Shown: piece by piece, positions 9,782 to 19,286 of the stretch
Layout of the letters: each line of letters opens with the position of its first letter
Numbering within the stretch: position 1 is the stretch's first letter
Assembly (NCBI GenBank): GCA_947176235.1
Contig: CAMWPM010000007.1
Coordinates: forward strand, 1 to 64,000
Length of the DNA: 64,000 nt
Direction: 5' to 3'
Source of the DNA: an uncultured Bacteroidales bacterium
GTDB taxonomy: Bacteria; Bacteroidota; Bacteroidia; Bacteroidales; Muribaculaceae
Notes under the pieces: model-generated
The model's database searches: none
Told to the model about the DNA's origin: nothing
The model's input: only the letters and a program-made list of their open reading frames with translations
Position numbers and translations under genes: made by a program

Positions 9782-11824
9782 ATGCCATTGAAATACAGTC
9801 TGCCGAAACGCTCGTCGCTGATCAAGCTCGCCGCATTCGCTGCCGCCACTCTCGTGGTGCTCCTGCTTCTGCCCAACGACGACCGCCAGCGATTCACCTA
9901 CGAGGAGAACCGCCCCTGGACCCACGCCCTCCTGACCGCTCCCTTCGACATTCCGGTCTACCGTGACTCCACCAGCGTCAGGCAGATGCGTGACAGCCTC
10001 GAGGATTCGTTTATCCCGGTCTACCGCCGGATCAACGGAGCCGGCGATGCCGTGGGCGACAAGATCCTCGCAGCTCCCGGGCTCCGGCCCGACGACCGCA
10101 GCCGTCTTCGGGCGATAATCGACCGTCTTTACACCCGCGGTATCATCGACAACCATACGTCAGCCATGATAGCCGAGGGGAAGCTGCCATCGGTCAGAAT
10201 GATCAAGGACAATGTGGCAAAACTTGTACCCACCGAGGGGATGCGCTCACAGCGTGACGCCTACGCGTTGATCGACAGTACATTCGCAGGCTCCGAATCA
10301 CGAGGGGCAATCCAGAATCTCAACCTTTCCCATCTGCTGGTTCCCAACGTGGTGCTCGACACGATAGAGACCGACCGCCTTCATGCCGATCTGCTTCATC
10401 AGGCGTCCACGGCTATCGGTGTGATCCAGCAGGGCGAGCGCATCGTCGACCGCGGCGACATCGTGACACCTCAGCTCTACCAGATCCTGCTCACCTACGA
10501 ATCGCTTGTCGACACCCGCGAGGGAGTGGCTTATGGCGAACGATTCTATATCGGAATCGGTCAGCTGCTTTTCACAGTCATCATCTTCGGCGCCCTCTAT
10601 CTCTACTTCTTCCTTTACAGGCGCGAGATGTGGGCTGACCCCCGACGCATCGTCTGCATCGTGAGTGTGGGGGTGAGCTTCTACATATTTGCCGTGGTGA
10701 TGTCGCGCACGTTCGCATCCGGACTCTACATTGTTCCGCTCACAATCGTGCCGATACTTGTGGTGGTGTTCTACGATGCCCGCACGGCATTCTTCACCCA
10801 CGTCTGCACTGTGCTTCTATGCAGTCCGCTTTCATCCTTCCCATTCGAATTCATATTTATCGAGGTGATAGCCGGCATGACAGCCATCTTCTCCCTGCGC
10901 GAGCTCTCCAACCGCTCCGAGCTTCTCCGCACAGCCGGTCTCGTGCTTGCCGCATATATTGTCGGCTATCTTTCGGTAGAGACGATGATAAGCGGCACCC
11001 TCACCGTATTCTCCTGGCGTCTTATAGGATATTTCGCCATCAATGCCGTGCTTATCTCGTTTGCCTACGTGCTGATCTTCGTGGTGGAGAAAATTTTCGG
11101 ATTCATTTCCGTGGTCACTCTTGTCGAACTCGCCGACATCAACAATCCCCTTCTCCGCACCCTATCGGAGGAATGTCCCGGTACGTTCAATCACTCGATG
11201 GCGGTCAGCAACCTTGCATCGGAGGCAGCCCGACGTATCGACGCCAACGTTCAACTCGTCAGAGCCGGAGCTCTTTACCACGACATCGGCAAGATCTCCA
11301 ACCCCGCCTTCTTCACCGAGAACCAGCATGGAGTCAACCCGCATGACGCGCTTGACGCCAAGCAGAGCGCCCGAATCATCATCAGCCACATAGCCGACGG
11401 AATGCAGCGCGCCGACAAATTCAAGCTTCCGACCGTGATCCGCGATCTCATCGTGCAGCATCACGGGAAGGGAAAGGCGAAGTACTTCTACAACACTTAC
11501 TGCCGGGATCACCCGGATGAAGAAGTGGACGAGACGCTTTTCACCTATCCCGGTCCGAATCCGCAGACCCGCGAAGCTTCACTGCTAATGATGGCTGATA
11601 CCGTGGAAGCCGCTTCCCGCTCACTGCGCGAGTACACTCCCGAGGCAATCACTGAGCTGGTCAACCGGCTGATCGACGCCCAGATTGCCGACGGACTGCA
11701 TTCGGAGTCCCCGCTCTCTTTCCGCGACATCAAGCGCATCAAGGAGACATTCGCGTCCCGCCTTGCCACGATGTACCACACCCGTATATCCTATCCCGCC
11801 GACCCGGCAAAGAAAACGAAGTGA
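9782..11824 (+). CDS. PgpH-like 7TM-HD (HDIG) membrane phosphodiesterase
   Basis: N-terminal extracytoplasmic region (7TMR-HDED-like), seven hydrophobic segments, GALYHDIGKISNP and VQHHGKGKAKYFY. Confidence 0.88.
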   Translation: MPLKYSLPKRSSLIKLAAFAAATLVVLLLLPNDDRQRFTYEENRPWTHALLTAPFDIPVYRDSTSVRQMRDSLEDSFIPVYRRINGAGDAVGDKILAAPGLRPDDRSRLRAIIDRLYTRGIIDNHTSAMIAEGKLPSVRMIKDNVAKLVPTEGMRSQRDAYALIDSTFAGSESRGAIQNLNLSHLLVPNVVLDTIETDRLHADLLHQASTAIGVIQQGERIVDRGDIVTPQLYQILLTYESLVDTREGVAYGERFYIGIGQLLFTVIIFGALYLYFFLYRREMWADPRRIVCIVSVGVSFYIFAVVMSRTFASGLYIVPLTIVPILVVVFYDARTAFFTHVCTVLLCSPLSSFPFEFIFIEVIAGMTAIFSLRELSNRSELLRTAGLVLAAYIVGYLSVETMISGTLTVFSWRLIGYFAINAVLISFAYVLIFVVEKIFGFISVVTLVELADINNPLLRTLSEECPGTFNHSMAVSNLASEAARRIDANVQLVRAGALYHDIGKISNPAFFTENQHGVNPHDALDAKQSARIIISHIADGMQRADKFKLPTVIRDLIVQHHGKGKAKYFYNTYCRDHPDEEVDETLFTYPGPNPQTREASLLMMADTVEAASRSLREYTPEAITELVNRLIDAQIADGLHSESPLSFRDIKRIKETFASRLATMYHTRISYPADPAKKTK

Positions 11825-14712
11825 TACAGCAACGGCACGGCAGTCAACTTAAGAATTCATGCTGCGGAAGCACAGTGTGTCTGCTCTTCCTGCTGATTCT
11901 GCTCGGAATCGGCGCGGGGGGGTGCTCCACCCGCCGCAACACTGCCGTCACCCGCCAGTACACTGCTTTTATCACCCGCTACAACGTCTACTATAACGGC
12001 GACAAGCATTACAAGGAGACACTGGAGGACATGGAGAGAGGCTACCGCGACGATTTCACCCGTCTGCTCCCCGTGCATCCTTCCGAAGCGAGGGCTGACG
12101 GCGACCTGCCCCAGCCGTCGGGAGACTTCACCCGATCCATTGAAAAAGCACAGAAAGCCATCCAGCTCCGCTCCATCAAGCGTCGGCCGCAGTCCACGCC
12201 GGGGCGCAGACGATCAGAAGCACAGAAGGAATTCCTGAAGCGGAGCGAATACAATCCCTTTCTCCACAATGCGTGGATGATGCTCGGACGTTCGCTCTAC
12301 ATGAACGGCGACTATTCGGGGGCAGCCACCACATTTCTTTACATTTCCCGCCAGTTCAAGTGGCTGCCTGCCACAGTGCTTGAGGCACAGGTGTGGGAGG
12401 CGCGGTGCTATGCCGCCATGGGCTGGCCCTACGAAGCTTCGGTGGTGCTGAAACGCATACAGCCCTCGACACTGAAAGAAGCTCCGAGGGAGGTACGGGA
12501 AATCTATCATGAGACGGTGGCTTCAGTAGCTATCCGCGAAGAGCGATGGACCGATGCCGTGAAGGCGCTGCAGGAGGCAATCAGTGATGCGCGGGGAACT
12601 TCCCGCCACAGGCTTGAATTTCTTCTGGGGCAGTGTTACAGCAGATCGGGTGACCGTCGTCAGGCATATCAGGCATTCACACGTGCATCCAAGGGAGCTG
12701 ACTATACGATGAAGCTCAACTCGCGGATTGCCAGGAGTGAAGTGGCGTCAGCCGCCGACTACGACAAAGAGTACAAGGCGCTCCGGAGCATGACCCGCTA
12801 CGAGCGTAATGCCGATTTCCTCGACCGTATATATTATGCCATGGGAAATCTGGCGATGACGCGTCGTGACACCACCCGCGCCATCACTTCCTACCGCGAG
12901 GCTATAGCCGAGAGCCGAAATCAGGGAGTGGAAAAGGCTCTTGCCGAGCTTGCCCTTGCCGGAATCTACTACGGCCAGTCGCGCTACGATCTTGCACAGC
13001 CGCTCTATGCTTCGGCAATTCCCGTGCTGCCACGTACATATCCCGGGCGAGACACCCTTGCCCGCCGCAGCGACGTGCTCGACCGCCTTGCCGTCTATTC
13101 CGGCAACGTCCATCTGCAGGATTCACTCCTTGCCCTTGCCGCAATGCCGGAAGCCGATCGCCTCAAAGCCATCGACAGGCTAATTGCCCAGCGGAAGAAA
13201 GCCGACGAGGAGGCGGAGCGTCAGCGCCGCAACGATGAGGCGCGTGCGCAGGCTGAGGAGGCGAGGATGAATGCGGCGTCAAGCATGAACAGGGGTGGGC
13301 AGACGTCGGCTCCGACAACGTTCACGATGAACGGCGACAATTCCTGGTACTTTTACAACCCGACTATGGTGTCGGCGGGAAAACAGGAATTCCAGCGACG
13401 CTGGGGAACGCGACGGCTTGAGGATGACTGGCGACGGCGGGACAAAAACAGTTTCAGCATGGACGAGCTCACGGGCGGAAGCAGCACGGAGGAGGACACT
13501 GACGAAGATGAAGAGACAACTGACGGGACGGACTCCGGTAACGACGAAAACGGAGCGCAGGAGACTAAGAATGCAGCGGATGATCCATATTCACGCGAGT
13601 ACTATCTGCGCACCATCCCGTCCACACCGGTTGAAATAGCCAGAGCCAACGAGATTGTGCAGGACGGACTTTTCAACATGGGTCTGATCCTGAAGGATGA
13701 TCTGGAGGATTTCCATGCCGCCGACACTGAGTGGCAGCGGCTCCTCTCGCGCTATCCCGACAATATCTACCGTCTTGACGTCTATCATAACCTCTATCTT
13801 ATGTTCATGAGAATGGGCGACACGGAGCGGGCCGAACGCTACAGAATGCTGATACTCTCCGACTTTCCTGATTCACCCCTCGGAATAGCCATGCGCGATC
13901 CCGATTACTTAGGGTCGCTGCGCAGGATGATTGAGCGTGAGGACGCTATCTACGACGAAGCCTATCAGGCATATCTTGCCGATGACAACGCTCGTGTGCA
14001 TGCTCTTCACGACGAGATGGCACGCGACTTCTCCACGAGCCGGCTGATGCCCAAGATGATGTTTGTCAACGCTATGGCGTACGTGACCGACGATAACCCG
14101 GAAGAATTCGGACGAGAGATAAAGGAACTGCTCGAACGCTATCCCGACACCGAGCTGACTCCGATGGCTTCGAGCTATCTGCGTCAGCTCAACCGTGGCA
14201 GACAGTTACACACGGAAGGATCCAATTCCCGTCCGCTCGTATGGTCCACCCGACTGTCGGGAGGAGAGGGGGATGATGACGAGTATGCCGACTCGCTCGC
14301 AGTGGATTTTGCGCTCGATGCCGAGTCTCCTCAGATGCTTGTGCTGATGTATCCTACAGATAACGTGAGCGCTAATTCACTGCTCTACGAGGTGGCTCGA
14401 CACAATTTCGCCACTTTCGTGGTGAAGGACTACGATCTCGAAGTGATGAACTTCGGGAATCTCGGACTGCTGCTTATCAAAGGATTCGACAATCTCGATG
14501 AGGTGGCTCATTACAGGAGCCGATTGTCAGGTTCGGATCTGGTGCTTCCGCGTCAGGTTCGACCGGTGGTGATCAGCGTCGACGACTTCACGAAACTGCT
14601 CGGAAGCGGCGGATCATTCGACGACTATATGCGGCAGGTCGAGGCGCGGCAGTACCGTGCGGCGCAAGAGGCGGTGCTACCTCCTGAAATTTATGAAATT
14701 GACGAGTTATAA
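11821..14712 (+). CDS. TPR lipoprotein, PorW/SprE-like
   Basis: Lipobox GIGAGGCSTRRNT, then TAFITRYNVYYNGDKHYKETLEDMERGYRDDFTRLLPVHP typical of PorW/SprE; TPR repeats; GTG start overlapping the upstream stop (GTGA). Confidence 0.75.
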   Translation: MIQQRHGSQLKNSCCGSTVCLLFLLILLGIGAGGCSTRRNTAVTRQYTAFITRYNVYYNGDKHYKETLEDMERGYRDDFTRLLPVHPSEARADGDLPQPSGDFTRSIEKAQKAIQLRSIKRRPQSTPGRRRSEAQKEFLKRSEYNPFLHNAWMMLGRSLYMNGDYSGAATTFLYISRQFKWLPATVLEAQVWEARCYAAMGWPYEASVVLKRIQPSTLKEAPREVREIYHETVASVAIREERWTDAVKALQEAISDARGTSRHRLEFLLGQCYSRSGDRRQAYQAFTRASKGADYTMKLNSRIARSEVASAADYDKEYKALRSMTRYERNADFLDRIYYAMGNLAMTRRDTTRAITSYREAIAESRNQGVEKALAELALAGIYYGQSRYDLAQPLYASAIPVLPRTYPGRDTLARRSDVLDRLAVYSGNVHLQDSLLALAAMPEADRLKAIDRLIAQRKKADEEAERQRRNDEARAQAEEARMNAASSMNRGGQTSAPTTFTMNGDNSWYFYNPTMVSAGKQEFQRRWGTRRLEDDWRRRDKNSFSMDELTGGSSTEEDTDEDEETTDGTDSGNDENGAQETKNAADDPYSREYYLRTIPSTPVEIARANEIVQDGLFNMGLILKDDLEDFHAADTEWQRLLSRYPDNIYRLDVYHNLYLMFMRMGDTERAERYRMLILSDFPDSPLGIAMRDPDYLGSLRRMIEREDAIYDEAYQAYLADDNARVHALHDEMARDFSTSRLMPKMMFVNAMAYVTDDNPEEFGREIKELLERYPDTELTPMASSYLRQLNRGRQLHTEGSNSRPLVWSTRLSGGEGDDDEYADSLAVDFALDAESPQMLVLMYPTDNVSANSLLYEVARHNFATFVVKDYDLEVMNFGNLGLLLIKGFDNLDEVAHYRSRLSGSDLVLPRQVRPVVISVDDFTKLLGSGGSFDDYMRQVEARQYRAAQEAVLPPEIYEIDEL

Positions 14713-14731
14713 AAAATAATTCGTAACTTTG
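14699..14731 (+). promoter_or_regulatory. Putative promoter for the TonB receptor
   Basis: TTG-N22-TAACTTTG just upstream of the start at 14740; implies a very short leader. Confidence 0.5.
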
Positions 14732-14739
14732 CACCCGAT

Positions 14740-16779
14740 ATGTCACGACAAGTTGCCACATTAATATTACTGATATTTGCAGCACTGTTGGGATCGGCAC
14801 GTCCGGTTCATGAGGACCCTGACTCGCTTGATCAGGCGCTCGATTCGCTTTACGCCACTCTGGATGAGGTGACGGTGACTTCGCGTGTCAAAGGATTGCG
14901 GAAGGTGCGCGGTGCGGCGATGAACACCGACATGATCTCGGCAAACGAACTGAAGCGTGCCGCCTGCTGCAATCTCGGCGAGAGTTTCACCACAAATCCG
15001 TCGGTCGACGTCAACTACACCGATGCCGCCACCGGTGCGCGTCAGATCAAGCTCCTCGGGCTTGCCGGCACTTACGTGCAGATGCTTACCGAGAATATCC
15101 CCAACTTCCGCGGTGCCGCAGGACCTTACGGACTTGGCTATGTGCCGGGACCGTGGATTCAGTCGATACAGGTGTCGAAAGGTGCAAGCTCCGTGAAGAA
15201 CGGGTATGAAGCCATGACAGGACAGATCAACGTGGAAATGAAAAAGCCCCAGCTCGACTCGTCGGTATCAGCCAACGGATATGTGGATCAGGACCTGCGT
15301 ATCGAAGGTAATGCCGACGCAAATATTCATCTGTCGCCACGCCTCTCCACAGGATTGCTTCTTCATTATGAGAACTCGACCCGGACACACGACGGCAACA
15401 ATGACGGATTCATTGACAAGCCGAAGGTAGAGCAGTTTGCGGGGATGAACCGCTGGGCGTGGATGGGCAACCACTACGTGTTTCAGGCTGCGGTGAAATA
15501 CCTTGACGAGACCCGCCGGTCAGGTCAGCTTCACGGTCACGTGGCGGATCCCTACATTATTAATATAGATACACGCCGACTTGAAGCATTCACCAAGAAC
15601 GCCTATATCTTTGACCGTGAGAACGACGGGAACGTGGCGCTTATTCTTTCCGGCTCCACGCATCATCAGCGGGCTGCCTACGGAGTGCGTCCCTACGACG
15701 TGAATCAGGCTGAATTCTATGCCTCACTGATGTTTGAACGCAAATGGAGTGACCGGCATGCGCTCTCCACGGGTCTTTCAATGGTATTCGACCGCTTCAA
15801 CGAGCATGCGCCCGGAGTGCTTTCACCTGCGGGCGAAGCTTCCGTGTGGCTCAAGACCATCGAGCGTGTGCCCGGCGTCTACGCGCAGTACACCTACACG
15901 CTTTCAACCCGACTGATCGCCATGGCAGGCGTGCGTCTCGACCGTTCCAACCTGTCGGGAACGATGTTCACTCCCCGCATGCACCTGAAGTGGACCCCGA
16001 TCGATGCCTTGACATTGCATGCCTCCACAGGTCGAGGCTTCCGCACCCCCCACGTTATGGCTGACTATGCCTATCTGCTTGCATCGTCGCGTCGGATCGT
16101 GGTGGATCCGGAGATACGACGCGAAGAGGGATGGGTGAGCGGAGCCGGCGCCAACGTCCTCATTCCCCTTGGCTCACGCACGCTCACGTTCAATGCCGAG
16201 TATTATTATTCACGGTTTCGCGGTCAGGTGGTGCTCGACATCGACACAGACCCTCACGCAGCCTATCTGCGGTCGCTTCACGGACGCTCGTATTCCCACA
16301 CGATGCAGATCGACGCCAATATCGACATAATCGATGATCTTAACCTGCTCGTGGCTTACCGCTTCAACGACGTAAGGCAGACTATCCCCGGGCTCGGACT
16401 TCTGGAGAAGCCCCTGACGTCGCGCAACAAGGGGCTCTTCACCGTGGCGTGGACCCCGATGATGGGACTGTGGCAGCTCGACGTCACCCTCGCGCTTAAT
16501 GGAGGCGGTCGTATGCCCCGTCCGGATGCCGCAAAGCCATTGTGGGGTACCCGATACAAGGCTTTCACCCAGCTTAATGCTCAGCTTACGCGCAACTGGC
16601 GCCACTGGTCGGTCTACATCGGAGGCGAAAATCTCACCGGTTACCGCCAGAAAAATCCGGTAATCTGCGCCGACAATCCTCTCGGACCGGATTTTGACGC
16701 AACGATGGTCTATGGTCCGCTGCACGGCGCGATGGCTTACATAGGATTCCGCTACAATGTGACATTCTTCAACCACTGA
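14740..16779 (+). CDS. TonB-dependent outer-membrane receptor
   Basis: Signal peptide, plug domain (LLGLAGTYVQMLTENIPNFRG...SIQVSKGASSVKNGYEAMTGQINVEMKKP), beta-barrel with a C-terminal aromatic pattern. Confidence 0.88.
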   Translation: MSRQVATLILLIFAALLGSARPVHEDPDSLDQALDSLYATLDEVTVTSRVKGLRKVRGAAMNTDMISANELKRAACCNLGESFTTNPSVDVNYTDAATGARQIKLLGLAGTYVQMLTENIPNFRGAAGPYGLGYVPGPWIQSIQVSKGASSVKNGYEAMTGQINVEMKKPQLDSSVSANGYVDQDLRIEGNADANIHLSPRLSTGLLLHYENSTRTHDGNNDGFIDKPKVEQFAGMNRWAWMGNHYVFQAAVKYLDETRRSGQLHGHVADPYIINIDTRRLEAFTKNAYIFDRENDGNVALILSGSTHHQRAAYGVRPYDVNQAEFYASLMFERKWSDRHALSTGLSMVFDRFNEHAPGVLSPAGEASVWLKTIERVPGVYAQYTYTLSTRLIAMAGVRLDRSNLSGTMFTPRMHLKWTPIDALTLHASTGRGFRTPHVMADYAYLLASSRRIVVDPEIRREEGWVSGAGANVLIPLGSRTLTFNAEYYYSRFRGQVVLDIDTDPHAAYLRSLHGRSYSHTMQIDANIDIIDDLNLLVAYRFNDVRQTIPGLGLLEKPLTSRNKGLFTVAWTPMMGLWQLDVTLALNGGGRMPRPDAAKPLWGTRYKAFTQLNAQLTRNWRHWSVYIGGENLTGYRQKNPVICADNPLGPDFDATMVYGPLHGAMAYIGFRYNVTFFNH

Positions 16780-16814
16780 TCTGTCCCAAACTTTAAATAT
16801 TCACATTACAAATC

Positions 16815-17141
16815 TTGACAATAATGAAAAAACTGACAATTTTCCTGGCTATGGCAGCCGTGGCTGCCACAGCATTAGCCGCCGACCTGAAGACTGCCGT
16901 CTTTACCGTCGACCCTCCCATGACCTGCAACAACTGCGTGACCCGCATCAAGACCAACATGCGCTTCGAGCGCGGCGTCAAAGCCATCGACCCTTCGCTG
17001 AAGGATCAGACCGTCACCATCAAATATGACGCCGAAAAGACCTCCGAGGACAAGATCGCCGAAGGATTCAAGAAGATCGGCTACAGGGCAACAACGGTGA
17101 AAGCCGATAATAAAGCCGGAAATGCAGCTGATAAAAACTAA
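16815..17141 (+). CDS. Secreted heavy-metal-associated (HMA) domain protein
   Basis: Signal peptide MKKLTIFLAMAAVAATALAA; ferredoxin-like HMA fold with MTCNNCVTRI (MxCxxC). Confidence 0.82.
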   Translation: MTIMKKLTIFLAMAAVAATALAADLKTAVFTVDPPMTCNNCVTRIKTNMRFERGVKAIDPSLKDQTVTIKYDAEKTSEDKIAEGFKKIGYRATTVKADNKAGNAADKN

Positions 17142-18933
17142 GGAGGTAAACCGCGCGACGTGGATTCTTCTCGGCGCGCTGATCGTCATATTTATTCCAT
17201 TCCTCGGCGAGACGCTCTTCAACACCAAGGGTGAGCCTCGCGAAGCGATCGTGGCTGTGTCGATGCTGAAATCGGGCAACTGGATTCTTCCGGTAAGCTG
17301 CGGTACCGACATCCCCTACAAACCGCCGTTTCTGGCATGGATGATCGCCATCTTTTCGCTGATCGGCGGAGGGGAGGTGACAGAGTTTACGTCGCGACTT
17401 CCTTCGGCTCTCGGCATGATAGCGATGACCGTTGTGCTATTCCGCTTTGTGGGGCATCGCCTCGGTTTGCTCCGCGCATGGCTCACGGCAGGAATCACGG
17501 TCACGACGCTCGAGATGTTCCGTGCAGCCACGGTGTGCCGCGTCGATATGCTCGTCACCACCTTCATCGTGATGGCGCTGATCGCACTCTACCGCCACCA
17601 TGAGAAAGGCGACTTCGGCATGTCGGTCACTGGCATCCTGCTGATGACGTGCGGAGTCCTTGTCAAAGGCCCGATCGGAGCACTGCTGCCGGCAATGGTC
17701 TACTGGGTGTTCTGCATGATCCACTACGACGGCTGGCTTGTGCTGACCCTTAAGACGATTGTCACCGTGCTCTTCGCGTTCATCCTGCCTGCGTTCTGGT
17801 ACATTTCCGCCTATCAGTTTGGCGGCAACGAGTTTCTGGCACTCGCAATGGAGGAAAACGTCGGGCGTTTCCTTGGCAAAATGAGCTATGAGTCACATGA
17901 AAACCCGTTGTGGTACAACTTCGTGACCGTCATCGCCGGCAACGTCCCCTACACGCTGCTTGCCCTCTTTGCCCTCGTGGTGACCCCGTGGCGCAAGCTC
18001 AAGATGGTCCGCTTTGGGGGATTCATCGGTCGTCTGCGTCGCATGGAGCCCGTAGCCCTCTATTCGCTGCTCACTACGGTGCTAATATTCATCTTCTATT
18101 GCATCCCGAAAAGCAAGCGTAGCGTCTATCTGCTTCCGATCTATCCCTTCCTCGCCTATTTCCTCGCCATCCTCATCGAGTGGCTCATCGATCGCCATCG
18201 CAAGGTGGTGCGTACCTACGGCATCGTGGTCGCAGTGCTGTGCGCTATTCCGCTTGTGGCTTGGATGTTGCTGAAGTATGCAGGGGTAGGGGAGATGCTT
18301 CATATCCACGGATCTTCCGGCTTGCTTGTCCGCGGACTTGTGGAGAATGCCGGCGGCTGGATCGCCATGCCGATAGCCGTGATCGCCTTTGCGATAGCAC
18401 TCTGTACACTTGTGAGATGGATCGCGCTTCCGCCGATGGTCATCAACCGTGTCGACGACGAAGTGCCGCTCCGGAAGGCATGGATAGCGACGTTCCTGAC
18501 GATTGCCTGCACGGCAGCGCTCTACTGGAGTCTGCTTGCGTTCTATCTACCCGCCATGATGGAGGCGAAGAGCGATCGCGATGTGGCACGCTTGATCGAA
18601 TCGGAAGTTCCTGCCCCGGGAATTGTCTATTCCTATATCCCTGACCAACCGATGCTGAGGCAGTACACCATCAACTTCTATCTCGGCGATCGCGTCCGTC
18701 CCATCGAGCATTATCCGCTTAAGCCCGGAGAGAGTGCCATGGTGATAGTGGGAGAGGCTGACGTGCCGGAATTTATCCGGGAGGCTGATGCACGTGGCTA
18801 CAGCTACCGCGCCCCTGTCAACACCGGACATCGTGGCTGTGACCTGAAGCAACGCCTGATGCTTGTCAATGTCAGCGCGCCGGCGGAAGATTCGGACGAC
18901 GCGGCTGCCTCTTCCGCCCCCGAAGCTAAGTGA
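17122..18933 (+). CDS. ArnT/PMT-like (GT39/GT83-type) membrane glycosyltransferase
   Basis: GEPREAIVAVSMLKSGNWILPVSCGTDIPYKPPFLAWMIA followed by many TM segments; 20-bp overlap with the HMA gene. Confidence 0.82.
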   Translation: MQLIKTKEVNRATWILLGALIVIFIPFLGETLFNTKGEPREAIVAVSMLKSGNWILPVSCGTDIPYKPPFLAWMIAIFSLIGGGEVTEFTSRLPSALGMIAMTVVLFRFVGHRLGLLRAWLTAGITVTTLEMFRAATVCRVDMLVTTFIVMALIALYRHHEKGDFGMSVTGILLMTCGVLVKGPIGALLPAMVYWVFCMIHYDGWLVLTLKTIVTVLFAFILPAFWYISAYQFGGNEFLALAMEENVGRFLGKMSYESHENPLWYNFVTVIAGNVPYTLLALFALVVTPWRKLKMVRFGGFIGRLRRMEPVALYSLLTTVLIFIFYCIPKSKRSVYLLPIYPFLAYFLAILIEWLIDRHRKVVRTYGIVVAVLCAIPLVAWMLLKYAGVGEMLHIHGSSGLLVRGLVENAGGWIAMPIAVIAFAIALCTLVRWIALPPMVINRVDDEVPLRKAWIATFLTIACTAALYWSLLAFYLPAMMEAKSDRDVARLIESEVPAPGIVYSYIPDQPMLRQYTINFYLGDRVRPIEHYPLKPGESAMVIVGEADVPEFIREADARGYSYRAPVNTGHRGCDLKQRLMLVNVSAPAEDSDDAAASSAPEAK

Positions 18934-18992
18934 TGCTGACGCGACGACACACCGAAACAAAAAACATAACATCAGCCACTGTTAAAAATTGT

Positions 18993-19034
18993 GAAATCAG
19001 CGACTCCATGTCGCTGGTTTCATTTTTTTTCTTT
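18993..19034 (+). terminator. Rho-independent terminator
   Basis: GAAATCAGCGAC-TCCAT-GTCGCTGGTTTC hairpin followed by ATTTTTTTTC. Confidence 0.75.
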
Positions 19035-19286
19035 TAATTTGTGAAAGATTTGTGAAAAGATGTGCACGGACAGAGCTTCCGTAGCACCTGAGATTATTAT
19101 AAAAAGACGACTTATCATACTACTACCCAAACTGATGCCATCTATCATTCAGTCAATTAATCCGTGTCGACGGCTGCTACCCGCGGGAATTGATCCCGAA
19201 GGTTGCTGACGCCTGATAGTCGTTGTGCCTTATTCAACCGAGAAAAATCATTATTAATAAATCATCATCACTTAAACAACTTTTGC

